Part shown: piece by piece, positions 1 to 8,047 of the stretch
How the letters are laid out: every line of letters begins with the position of its first letter
Position numbering within the stretch: position 1 is the stretch's first letter
Assembly (NCBI GenBank): GCA_027618475.1
Contig: JAQCEJ010000049.1
Location: forward strand, 1 to 37,417
Direction of reading: 5' to 3'
Source of the DNA: Planctomycetota bacterium
GTDB lineage: Bacteria; Planctomycetota; Planctomycetia; Planctomycetales; Planctomycetaceae
Length of the DNA stretch: 37,417 nt
The notes under the pieces: model-generated
Told to the model about the DNA's origin: nothing
Seen by the model: only the letters and a program-made list of their open reading frames with translations
Databases searched by the model: none
Made by a program: the position numbers and the translations under genes

Positions 1-33
1 GAGTCTCCTTGCCTTATTGGGCAGCTGAGACTC
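1..33. other. nested inverted repeat at left edge
   Basis: GAGTCTC (1-7) pairs perfectly with GAGACTC (27-33), and inside it TGCC (10-13) pairs with GGCA (20-23), giving a nested stem-loop. It lies at the window edge, so the full structure may be cut. The rest of 1-230 contains no convincing gene. It could be a terminator of a gene left of the window or part of a structured RNA; the sequence does not decide. Confidence 0.35.
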
Positions 34-230
34 TCATAACATCTGGTTCAGGTTTTGGGGAGCATGCCACAAACAAACGATAGCAAATTTTGACTGGCTC
101 GCACACGTCGCATGTGACTGATCTGACGAGGAGAAATAAGCAGCACAATTTTAGTCGCACAGCGTATGCGGGATGCACTTGGAAAATGAATTTGCTTGCG
201 GCACTCCATCTTAGCAGGGGGGATTTATCA

Positions 231-260
231 GGAGTTGTTTGTGTCTATCCGAACAACTCC
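231..260 (-). terminator. 9-bp perfect hairpin over the stop codon of the DUF1501 gene
   Basis: GGAGTTGTT (231-239) and AACAACTCC (252-260) are perfect inverted repeats separated by 12 bases, and the stop codon of the minus-strand gene lies in the loop. There is no T tract on the minus strand after the stem, so this may be a transcript 3' stabiliser or a U-less terminator rather than a classical intrinsic terminator. Confidence 0.4.
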
Positions 261-1648
261 ATAATCGGCTTTCCGCTTGTCAGTGAACGTGAAATTCCAC
301 TGGCGTCTTGGGGATCGTTGATCGGGATGTCGAGCGCGTGGTAGATCGTCGCAGCGAGCTCTTCTGGGCGGACGGGGTCGGCGACGGGGATTTCGCCATA
401 CTTGTTAGACTTGCCGTACACTTTGCCTCCTCCGATTCCGGCACCCGCGATGATCGACGAGAAGCATTGCGGCCAATGTTGGCGTCCGGGGGGATCCTGT
501 TTCAGCACATACGGAGTACGTCCGAATTCTCCTGTGACGACGACGAGGGTGTTCTCAAGCATGCCACGTTCGACAAGATCCTGAAATAACGCTGCGAGTG
601 CCTGATCGAGTCGCGGCATGCAGAATCCCAAACCATAAGAGCCGTTGCCAAACGCATTCCCCATGCCCATGTTTCCACCGTGCATGTCCCAACTGCTGCT
701 GGGGGGGCCAGCTTTGTCATGTTCGGCCTGGCCAGTCCAACCATTGACAGTCACGAATCGGACACCCGACTCGACCATTCGCCGTGCAAGAAGGAGATTC
801 TGTCCGAGTGGATGCATGCCATATCGATCGCGGACATCGACTGGTTCGCGGTTGAGTTCAAACGCGTGCCGGCCTTCGGAGCGTGTCATCGCATCGTATG
901 TTTTTTCGCGCAGGTCGGACCAGTCTTTTACGTACTTGTCTTTATCGAGCCGGGAGGATTCGAGCAGCCGCAGCAGAGACTTGCGATCACCAAATCGTTC
1001 TTCGTCATACGATTCATAAATCTGGGGCGGATTGAATTCATTCATAGCGGGGTGATTGTCTGCCGAGCCGACGAACAGAGGCGCGTACGCTGATCCGAGG
1101 TAGCCGCCGATGCCGATGTTCGGTGCGCAAAAGACGGGATCTCCCACACACTTGATGAGCCACGCATTCGATATAAAGTTTCGCGTGCTCGGCTTGTGTT
1201 TCGAGACGAACGAACCGAGATAAGGTTGCTCGTTCGGTTGCCCCTGCTGAACTCGCTTCTCGGACTGACCGCTGAGCAAGTTGTGCATCGCATCAAAATG
1301 ATTGCTAATCGCCCCAGGATGCGACATCGAATTGATCAGCGTGAAATGATCGGTCCACTTTGCCAATTCGGTGTGCATTTCGTTGATGAGCATTCCCGGC
1401 ACTTTGGTGGCGATCGGTTCGTAGGGTCCACGGTAATCAATAGGAGCGTCGGGCTTCATATCCCAAGTATCCACATGGCTTGGACCGCCGCAGAGCAACA
1501 CGAAGATGCACGACTTATCCGAAGCGACGGCATTCCCCGATGCATCAACCTTGTCGCTTCCCATCACGATACCGGGCATCCCAAGACTGAGCGCTCCTAA
1601 CCCACCTGCGATGAGGGCCTGCCGTCGGTTCATTTCAAAAGCGTTCAT
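245..1648 (-). CDS. DUF1501 domain-containing secreted protein
   Basis: This 467-residue protein belongs to the DUF1501 family, an alkaline phosphatase/sulfatase-like fold that is greatly expanded in planctomycetes and whose reaction is not established. The N-terminus reads MNAFEMNRRQALIAGG, a twin-arginine-like signal (RR then a hydrophobic, Gly-rich stretch to about residue 30). Family hallmarks are CGGPSHVDTWDMKPDAP near residues 53-69, a SHPGAISNH stretch, and GEFGRTP near residue 375. The start at 1648 is supported by GGGGA about ten bases upstream; an internal Met at residue 6 is possible. DUF1501 genes are usually followed or preceded by a PSCyt1/DUF1549/DUF1553 gene, but none adjoins it inside this window. 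The product is probably exported; the function is unknown. Confidence 0.9.
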   Translation of the reverse strand: MNAFEMNRRQALIAGGLGALSLGMPGIVMGSDKVDASGNAVASDKSCIFVLLCGGPSHVDTWDMKPDAPIDYRGPYEPIATKVPGMLINEMHTELAKWTDHFTLINSMSHPGAISNHFDAMHNLLSGQSEKRVQQGQPNEQPYLGSFVSKHKPSTRNFISNAWLIKCVGDPVFCAPNIGIGGYLGSAYAPLFVGSADNHPAMNEFNPPQIYESYDEERFGDRKSLLRLLESSRLDKDKYVKDWSDLREKTYDAMTRSEGRHAFELNREPVDVRDRYGMHPLGQNLLLARRMVESGVRFVTVNGWTGQAEHDKAGPPSSSWDMHGGNMGMGNAFGNGSYGLGFCMPRLDQALAALFQDLVERGMLENTLVVVTGEFGRTPYVLKQDPPGRQHWPQCFSSIIAGAGIGGGKVYGKSNKYGEIPVADPVRPEELAATIYHALDIPINDPQDASGISRSLTSGKPIMELFG

Positions 1649-2174
1649 GCACGAATTCCCCTTTTTTTCGCGATTCGAAATCGTGTAACCTGATCCTATC
1701 CGTTTTCAAACGGGTCGGTCTACCAACACGTGGGTCAGAGATGCGGCATCACCAAGGAAATTTCTCGGATAATCCTCTATTAGAACGTAGTCGATTCCCC
1801 ACGGCAATACCATCATCGATGACTATCAGGTGAATAATACCCTTGCTCCGGCCATTCGAGTAACTGTTACGGGTCAGATCGACATTGGTCTGTTGTTATT
1901 GTGTTTGAAGCGTCAAAATTCGAGATGCAGGAAATCGACTTCCGTGGCGATTGGTGTGTGATTAGGATACCATCGCAGAGGGCATGGTAATTGTGGCCAA
2001 TTGTTCGATTGTTGGCTTCAACTCTTATCAGGTTGTGACGTGACAAGCGTTGATTGCCTCGACCCATTCCAAGTCTCTCCTGGCACTCTATGTTCGCTGG
2101 AATTCGGGTGTTATAGTCGTTGAAATGCGGGATTTTCATCAGTTCGGACTAAATCGTGAATAAGGGAAGTCGCC
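1649..2174. other. intergenic region without a supported gene
   Basis: This 526-base stretch separates two divergently transcribed genes and should hold promoters for both. A minus-strand frame of 90 codons (1867-2139) is open, but it has no family resemblance and no good ribosome binding site. A TATAGT hexamer (2112-2117) could be a -10 element for the thioesterase gene, but no good -35 sits at the right distance. Nothing else stands out. Confidence 0.5.
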
Positions 2175-2612
2175 GTGAACATCCACAACGAGTCGCACGA
2201 CGATTTTAGTAGAGGCATTCCCATCCGCCGACAGGTGCCATTGCTTGATCATCTTTGCATTCGTCCTATCTTGATCGCTCATGGTGAGGCGGAGTTTGAA
2301 ATCACGGTAGACGATCCGCACCTGCGGACTCTCGGCCTGTTGCACGGCGGTGTAGTCGCTACGCTACTCGATACCGCCATGGGTTCGGCGGCATTTTCAT
2401 TGGTTTCCACCGATCAGCATGTCGTTACCGTGCAGCTCAACGTAAATTTCATTCGTGCGGCAGAGAAAGGTGACGTGCTTATCGCTAAAGGACATGTTCG
2501 TCACGGAGGGCGAAAGACCATTGTCTCGGCTGGGGAAGTGCTGAATGCGAACGATGAACTGATTGCGATGGGAACCGCAACGTTTATGGTACTGCCGGCC
2601 CCGAAAAAATGA
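2175..2612 (+). CDS. PaaI-family hotdog thioesterase
   Basis: A 145-residue hotdog-fold protein of the PaaI/acyl-CoA thioesterase group, expected to hydrolyse acyl- or aryl-CoA thioesters in the cytoplasm. The signature HGGVVATLLDTAMG lies at about residues 57-70; its Asp corresponds to the acidic catalytic position of the family. It is followed by the typical VQLNVNFIRAAEKGDVLIAKG strand segments, and the length is normal for the family. The start is a GTG preceded by AAGGGAAG at 2162-2169. The stop overlaps an ATG of the downstream frame (ATGA at 2609-2612), which suggests co-transcription and perhaps translational coupling with the hydrolase. Substrate cannot be inferred. Confidence 0.88.
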   Translation: MNIHNESHDDFSRGIPIRRQVPLLDHLCIRPILIAHGEAEFEITVDDPHLRTLGLLHGGVVATLLDTAMGSAAFSLVSTDQHVVTVQLNVNFIRAAEKGDVLIAKGHVRHGGRKTIVSAGEVLNANDELIAMGTATFMVLPAPKK

Positions 2613-2671
2613 CATTTCTCATTTTTCTTCACAGCGGGAATTGCAAAACTAGACGAGAGGAACATCCACTG

Positions 2672-4696
2672 ATGAAAGCTCGATCCACACTCTTCATATT
2701 GAGTTTGCTCTCATTCCTCTCTCCCGTTGAAGCACGCGTCGTTCGTCTCGAAATTGAACAGCGAGAATCGTTTGCCGGTGGACACGAATTCGGCACCGTT
2801 GGAGCGTACGAGCGAATTACCGGAAAGGCGTTTTGCGAAGTCGATGTCGGAATTACGGCAAACGAGCAGATCGTCGACCTGAAACTTGCACCACGCAATG
2901 CTGTAGGCATGGTCGAGTTTTCGACTGATTTCTTTCTGCTCAAGCCGGTGGAGATGGATCGGGGCAACAAACGACTGCTGTATGACGTCAACAATCGCGG
3001 CAACAAGCTGATGCTAGGGGCGTTCAACAACGCCGGGGGAAATGATCCACAAACGGTCGAAGACGCCGGCAACGCATTTCTGATGGAGCAGGGGTACTCG
3101 CTGTTGTGGTGCGGTTGGAACGGCGACGTTCTCCCTGGCGGCGGACGGATGCAGATTTCTCTACCAATTGCGATGGAAAACGGAGAACCTGTGAAGGGAA
3201 AAGTGTTCGCCGAGATCTGCGTACATACTCCGACGTATCATCAGCCGTTGTATTGGGGGAATTCCGATCCGTATCCGGTACTCAATCCGGATTCTGCCCG
3301 TCTCACAGTCCGTCCTTATCGCGAAGCAGAAGCGAATGATGTTGCACGTACCGAATGGGACTTGGGTCGCTGGGAGAATGAAAAACTCATTCGTGATAAC
3401 ACGTTTCTGTATCTGAATAACGGATTTCAGCCAGGATTCATTTACGACCTGCTCTACGAAACGGAGGGATCGCGAATCACGGGGCTCGGTCTTGCAGCAA
3501 TACGCGATGTGGTGTCATTCTTTCGTTATCGAGGATTTGACGTCGAACGGACCGTCAATCCGCTGCATCCTTACATTGAATACGCATATGGATTTGGCAT
3601 TTCTCAATCGTCGCGCGTACTCAATCAAATCGTTCATGAAGGATTCAACAACGATGAAGATCAACGAGTTGTCTTTGACGGTATTCTGTCGCACGTCGGC
3701 GGATCGGGGAGAGGGATGTTTAATGTTCGTTTTGCGCAAACGACGCGGCACGGAAGTCAGCATGAAGATTTGCTCTTTCCGTCTGAACGATTACCCTTCA
3801 CAACAGTTGAGCAGACGGATCCTGTCACAAGTTCGATCGGTTCGTTACTCGACGAGGCGAAACGCATCGGACAGATGCCGAAAATTATGTTCACGAATAC
3901 GTCCACCGAATACTGGTGTCGTGGAGCGTCGTTGCTGCATACCGATGTGACGGGCAAAGTCGATGTGCCGCTGGCGGCTAACGTGCGGCTGTATTTCATC
4001 GCCGGGGCGCAGCATGGGAATTCGTCGTCGCTCGAAAAACCCGGGTTTTTGCAGCCGGGGAACGTGCTGGACCATCGTCCGATATTGCGAGCCATGCTCG
4101 TGCACCTCGATCGCTGGGTGAGTGAAGGCATCGCGCCGCCAGAATCGAGGTATCCACGCATCGCTGATGGCACGCTGGTGGATCTCGAAACGTATCGGCA
4201 ATCCTTTCCGTCGTCGGATTTGTTTCGTGCTCCGGAAGTGATGTATCAACCCTATCGGCTCAACTTCGGTTCTCGCTGGGAGAGCGAGGGGATCGCGGAT
4301 GTCATTCCTCCTGAAATCGGTCGACCGTTTCACACGCTCGTTCCTGACGTAGATGACGACGGTAACGAGATCGCCGGGATTCGCTTGCCCGATGTCGCCG
4401 TACCGTGGGGGACATTTACCGGTTGGAATCGTCGCATAACCTCACAGATCGGCCGTGACGTTCTAGGCCGTTGGGAGGGTTCGACATTGCCGTTTCCACT
4501 CACTCCCGAACAGCGCGAGAAAGAACATGACACCCGATTCTCAATTCTCGAACGGTACCCCGAACAGCCCGATTACATGTCGAAGATCAACAGTACCGTA
4601 CAAGCTCTCGAAGACGAGGGAATGATCCTTCCGATGGACGCCGAATCGATGCGTGAACAGGCTGGGAAACGGAAATTCTGGGACGCAAATCGATAG
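2672..4696 (+). CDS. secreted alpha/beta hydrolase, Abhydrolase_10-like
   Basis: This 674-residue protein has a Sec-type signal peptide (MKARSTLFILSLLSFLSPVEA) and resembles the large 'alpha/beta hydrolase domain' family of secreted proteins with unknown substrate. The nucleophile elbow is GISQSSR, with Ser311 as the probable nucleophile. It is followed by the family-typical HEGFN, VFDGILSHVGGSGRGMFN and RFAQ segments. GAQHG near residue 447 likely carries the catalytic His. The frame is open from an ATG at 2609, but 2672 is preferred because it begins a clean signal peptide and has GAGAGG about eleven bases upstream. The TAG stop coincides with the first three bases of a dispersed 93-bp repeat. 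It follows the thioesterase gene closely and is probably in the same operon. Confidence 0.85.
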   Translation: MKARSTLFILSLLSFLSPVEARVVRLEIEQRESFAGGHEFGTVGAYERITGKAFCEVDVGITANEQIVDLKLAPRNAVGMVEFSTDFFLLKPVEMDRGNKRLLYDVNNRGNKLMLGAFNNAGGNDPQTVEDAGNAFLMEQGYSLLWCGWNGDVLPGGGRMQISLPIAMENGEPVKGKVFAEICVHTPTYHQPLYWGNSDPYPVLNPDSARLTVRPYREAEANDVARTEWDLGRWENEKLIRDNTFLYLNNGFQPGFIYDLLYETEGSRITGLGLAAIRDVVSFFRYRGFDVERTVNPLHPYIEYAYGFGISQSSRVLNQIVHEGFNNDEDQRVVFDGILSHVGGSGRGMFNVRFAQTTRHGSQHEDLLFPSERLPFTTVEQTDPVTSSIGSLLDEAKRIGQMPKIMFTNTSTEYWCRGASLLHTDVTGKVDVPLAANVRLYFIAGAQHGNSSSLEKPGFLQPGNVLDHRPILRAMLVHLDRWVSEGIAPPESRYPRIADGTLVDLETYRQSFPSSDLFRAPEVMYQPYRLNFGSRWESEGIADVIPPEIGRPFHTLVPDVDDDGNEIAGIRLPDVAVPWGTFTGWNRRITSQIGRDVLGRWEGSTLPFPLTPEQREKEHDTRFSILERYPEQPDYMSKINSTVQALEDEGMILPMDAESMREQAGKRKFWDANR

Positions 4697-4786
4697 AACT
4701 GGTTTCATAACCTGCTTGGCGACGGAATGATCGTTCAAATGACAGCGAGAACTCCGCCGTCCAGAGGGGGCTTGAACGGCTTGTAG
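4694..4786 (+). repeat. 93-bp inverted-end repeat, copy A
   Basis: The left end is TAGAACTGGTTTCATAACC and the right end is GAACGGCTTGTAG. It matches copy C (19834-19926) at about 68 of 93 positions by hand alignment, with both ends and the TTGGCGAC and GTTCAAATG blocks conserved. The first three bases serve as the stop codon of the upstream hydrolase gene. The right half is more diverged than in copies C and E, and the GGTTATGAAA of the right arm has decayed. The remaining sequence up to 4993 holds only the ribosome binding site of the next gene. Confidence 0.75.
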
Positions 4787-4993
4787 AGAAAATCGGCGAA
4801 CCTGGTGACGCGCAGAAGTCGAGTGACTATGATCCGGATGTTCGTCAATATGATTTCGAGACTGCAGGAGTGTTCCGATTCGTGTCTGACTGGAACGAAT
4901 CAAAGTAATATCGGCATTTTCCGGACAGACAGGAGACTGTGCAGAAAATGAAACAATCGTATTCAATTCAATCTGATTAACGATGAGGACGAC

Positions 4994-6937
4994 ATGAAGT
5001 TGTTTCAATCTTTGAACGGGAATAATGTGACGCTGGTTTTTAGATTGATGATTGCGTCGCTGATTATTGTAGACGCAATTGTGTCAAATGCACAAGAATC
5101 GACGTTACTGGACGATCACTCGATCATGTTGGCACAGCAGGGAAGAGGTTCGTACCGGGAGCGCCGCAGTAGTTTGGGACGTTTCAATCGGTTCAGACAG
5201 AATTCCTCCTTGAGCATCGATACACCGATGGCGCCGCCGGAGTGGGCACTTCTCGAGCGCGAATTGTTGCGGGCAAATGGCGAAGCATGTCGTGCGTTTT
5301 ACGACAAGTATTTCGACGATCGCGGTTACTTGCTATGCGTCGAGCGCTGGGGGGCCAATGATGGTCCAGACGACGCCATTGAATGTTTGCAAAACTGGCC
5401 GATCTTGTATGCACTGGGGGGGGATGACGACGTCGATGCCATGACGCGTCATGCCTGGGAAGGGCATCTGCGTCAATACACGCTGGCGAAGACGACTGAA
5501 GTACCGATGGCCCGTGACGGGATGTATTTCAAAGAGTTTCCCGTGATGATCGACTGGCTGCATCTCTCGGAGGGGCTGACCGTCTTCAGTTATATGGGAA
5601 TGTCCGACCCCGACGATGACTCCTGGCGTGCGCGGACAAAACGTTATGCGGGCTTCTACACTGGTGAGGATTCCACGGCCCCCAATTACGATCCCAAGAA
5701 CAAGATCATTCGGAGCATGTGGACAGGCAGCAAAGGGCCGTTGCTGCGGCCGGCGACTCCGCTGGATTGGGCCGGTGATCCCATCGATATCGAAGGGCGA
5801 TTCAATCCGCTGCATGGCGAAAAAACGTTCGCGCAGTTTCTCGAACATTATCGCGAATATACCGACGTGGTCGGCGATCATCCTTCCAATCTGCTGGCGA
5901 CATCGCTGGCACTCAACGCCTATATGCTCGATCACGAGCCGAAATACAAAGACTGGATTCTCGAATACGTCGGTGCATGGAACGACCGTATCGCGGCCAA
6001 TCAAAATATCATCCCGTCGAAAGTAGGGCTCGACGGCAAGATCGGAGGCGAATCGGGAAAATGGTACGGCGGCACCTATGGATGGGGCTTTACCGTCACC
6101 GTGCCGCAGGATGGCACGAAAGCACACCGCAACACTGTCGGTATAGGCTTCTTTGGATTCGCTAACGCATACCTGTTGACGAGTGACGATAAGTATCTCG
6201 ACGGATGGCGGCGACAAATTGACGATATCAATAGCCATTTCAAGATGGTTGAGGGACAAAAAATGTACCCTCGGATGTTTGGAGATCGAGGGTGGTATGC
6301 GTATTCGGCGAGCCCCTATCAAACTGGTGCGCTGGAGATTTACTTTCTCACGCAGAATCCTAAAGACAAGGGCAGGGTGCGCAGCCGCGCCTGGCTCGAC
6401 TGGCTTGACGGCAAGAATCCCGACTATCCTGTTCGTGCACTCAAGGGAGACTGGGAAAGAGTTCGGTCGCAGATCGCCCGCATGAACGCCGATCCGACGA
6501 CACCCGACACGAGATTGGCCGACGACCCGATGGTCTTTAACCCGGCGAGCGTCAATTCGCTCGTCGAACTGATGTGGGGTGGAATTCCGGGAACGAAAAA
6601 CTCAATGACTATGCTTGCCGCCGTGCGGTATTTCGATCCCGATGAATTGCGTGCCGGTTTGCCAGACGATGTGGCAGCACTCGTCGAAAAGATTGCGCCT
6701 GAGGGAGTGATCCTCTCGCTGGTCAATCTCGATCCCGTCGCCTCGAAAACCGTCATCGTGCAGGCGGGAGGATACGGCGAACACCAGATCACGACGGCGT
6801 CGATCGGCAATCGGAATGTGAATGTGAACGCGCCGTATGTGACCATCCATCTCGCCCCCGGAGCCGGCAGCAAGGTGAAGATATTGACGAACCGTTTTCG
6901 AAATGCCCCGAGTTTACAGATGCCCTGGAACCGTTGA
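4994..6937 (+). CDS. large secreted protein of unknown function
   Basis: A 647-residue protein with an N-terminal signal or anchor (hydrophobic residues about 13-32, ending SNAQES) and a strong ribosome binding site (GAGGAC, 4985-4990). I do not recognise a named family. The body is rich in Trp, Tyr and Asp with repeated helical segments (residues about 75-480), compatible with an (alpha/alpha) toroid like those of polysaccharide lyases and glycoside hydrolases, then a short beta-rich tail (about 575-630: ILSLVNLDP, TVIVQAGG, VTIHLAPG). This fold assignment is inference only. No sortase or exosortase sorting tail is present at the C-terminus. The exosortase-like gene starts seven bases after its stop, so the two are almost certainly co-transcribed, which may link it to cell-surface glycan or protein processing. 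Confidence 0.85.
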   Translation: MKLFQSLNGNNVTLVFRLMIASLIIVDAIVSNAQESTLLDDHSIMLAQQGRGSYRERRSSLGRFNRFRQNSSLSIDTPMAPPEWALLERELLRANGEACRAFYDKYFDDRGYLLCVERWGANDGPDDAIECLQNWPILYALGGDDDVDAMTRHAWEGHLRQYTLAKTTEVPMARDGMYFKEFPVMIDWLHLSEGLTVFSYMGMSDPDDDSWRARTKRYAGFYTGEDSTAPNYDPKNKIIRSMWTGSKGPLLRPATPLDWAGDPIDIEGRFNPLHGEKTFAQFLEHYREYTDVVGDHPSNLLATSLALNAYMLDHEPKYKDWILEYVGAWNDRIAANQNIIPSKVGLDGKIGGESGKWYGGTYGWGFTVTVPQDGTKAHRNTVGIGFFGFANAYLLTSDDKYLDGWRRQIDDINSHFKMVEGQKMYPRMFGDRGWYAYSASPYQTGALEIYFLTQNPKDKGRVRSRAWLDWLDGKNPDYPVRALKGDWERVRSQIARMNADPTTPDTRLADDPMVFNPASVNSLVELMWGGIPGTKNSMTMLAAVRYFDPDELRAGLPDDVAALVEKIAPEGVILSLVNLDPVASKTVIVQAGGYGEHQITTASIGNRNVNVNAPYVTIHLAPGAGSKVKILTNRFRNAPSLQMPWNR

Positions 6938-6943
6938 TGTGGC

Positions 6944-7918
6944 ATGCGAAGTCACCGTCTAGAACGTCTGCGACGGATACCGTTGATCGTCTTCCCGCTG
7001 ATGCTGTTGGGAGTCGAGATTCTCGGACTGACACCGTTTGTGGAGTTTCGTTCCGGGCCGATGATGTATCTGGCGAACGCCGCATTATTGCAATCGGTGG
7101 TGCTGGGAGTCGTGATTTATCTCACACTGCGTGAGTCGATAACCGACGAAACAGGCTCGATTGAAAATCCACCCGCTATGCCGCCAAGTTACGTGTGGCG
7201 TGGGGCGTTGTGGTCGGTGTTGCACATGCTCCTGTACCTGTTGTGCGTGATGCTCACGATCTGGTGGAACGATGTGTTCCGCGACCACAAGGACGACTGG
7301 TGGAACTGGGGTGTCCCCGCGGCGTGGACCATGCTTGCATTGGGTGTGGCGATGTCGGCATGTCGCATCGTCTTCACCCGCAAGAGGTTCTTCAAGGAAC
7401 TTTACCCACAATGGCCGGCGTTATTACCGGCGGTGGTATGTGTGGGGTTGTACGCCTGTTATTTGTACTATCGCGAGGAAATCTGGCGATACGCCTATCG
7501 GCCGGTGATGTATCTGGCCATGTGGATCATGATGAAGGTCCAGGGGGTGAGCGGATTGGGAATCGCCGCCGATGGCCTGCCGATCTTGGGCAATCAGCAC
7601 GTGCGGTTGAAAGTCACCGCCTACTGCGACGGACTGGAAGCGATCGCCATGTTCTGGCTGTGGTGGGGAGCGATCGCCTTTTATCGCCGCAAGGAAGAAG
7701 GGTTCTTCGGCGGCTGGTTCACGCGGTTGTTCGTCGGAACAATCGCGTTATGGCTGTTGAATACGTTAAGGTTAGACGTGCTGATCTGGCTGGGGCAGTG
7801 GAAAGGAGCCTGGCTCTCCGTCCGCATGGTTCATTCACAATGGTGGGCCATCGGAGCATTGTGTTTATCGGCGTTGGTTTTATTGTGGCTAGGCAGAAGA
7901 CCTGCTGAGTGCCTCTGA
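6944..7918 (+). CDS. exosortase/archaeosortase-like membrane protein
   Basis: A 324-residue polytopic protein with about eight hydrophobic segments. The C-terminal third carries the three conserved positions of the exosortase/archaeosortase superfamily: Cys228 in YCDGLEA, Arg276 in LNTLRLD and His297 in MVHSQWW, each at the edge of a membrane segment. Members of this superfamily cleave a C-terminal sorting signal (such as PEP-CTERM) and transfer the protein to a surface acceptor. The order and context of the Cys, Arg and His agree with the family; the subtype is unknown. It lies directly behind the large secreted protein gene, with no clear ribosome binding site, which suggests translational coupling. 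No protein in the window ends with a PEP-CTERM-like motif plus hydrophobic segment plus basic tail, so its substrates must be elsewhere or use another signal. Confidence 0.8.
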   Translation: MRSHRLERLRRIPLIVFPLMLLGVEILGLTPFVEFRSGPMMYLANAALLQSVVLGVVIYLTLRESITDETGSIENPPAMPPSYVWRGALWSVLHMLLYLLCVMLTIWWNDVFRDHKDDWWNWGVPAAWTMLALGVAMSACRIVFTRKRFFKELYPQWPALLPAVVCVGLYACYLYYREEIWRYAYRPVMYLAMWIMMKVQGVSGLGIAADGLPILGNQHVRLKVTAYCDGLEAIAMFWLWWGAIAFYRRKEEGFFGGWFTRLFVGTIALWLLNTLRLDVLIWLGQWKGAWLSVRMVHSQWWAIGALCLSALVLLWLGRRPAECL

Positions 7919-7982
7919 GAGATGTTTCAGGTTGTCGCGATACTTCCAGGAAAACTCTTTCGACAATTCGTACCGATACTCC

Positions 7983-8018
7983 AAAAAAAATCCCTCCCGG
8001 GTGAACCGAGAGGGATTT
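7983..8018 (-). terminator. intrinsic terminator of the DUF11 gene
   Basis: AAATCCCTC (7988-7996) pairs with GAGGGATTT (8010-8018), and CGG/CCG extends the stem inside. Read on the minus strand the stem is followed by a run of eight T (7983-7990), the classical intrinsic terminator layout. It lies 30 bases past the stop of the minus-strand gene and 65 bases past the plus-strand exosortase-like gene, so it may work in both directions. Confidence 0.85.
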
Positions 8019-8047
8019 GAATATTTATGAATCAAACGATCGCTGGC

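Noticed and set aside
20-75. Possible tRNA-Met-like stretch (CTCATAA anticodon-loop-like)
   Set aside because: The anticodon stem has two mismatches, the T arm does not pair and there is no acceptor stem; resemblance is by chance.
1867-2139. Minus-strand frame of 90 codons between the DUF1501 and thioesterase genes
   Set aside because: No motif, no ribosome binding site, composition unlike the neighbouring proteins.
5333-6322. Long minus-strand open frame (329 codons) antisense to the large secreted protein gene
   Set aside because: It mirrors the plus-strand gene, shows no family motif and has no ribosome binding site; the plus-strand product has a signal peptide, a good ribosome binding site and a close downstream partner gene.
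7195-7908. Second plus-strand frame (237 codons) overlapping the exosortase-like gene
   Set aside because: The other frame has the membrane segments and the Cys/Arg/His set; this one has no recognisable content.
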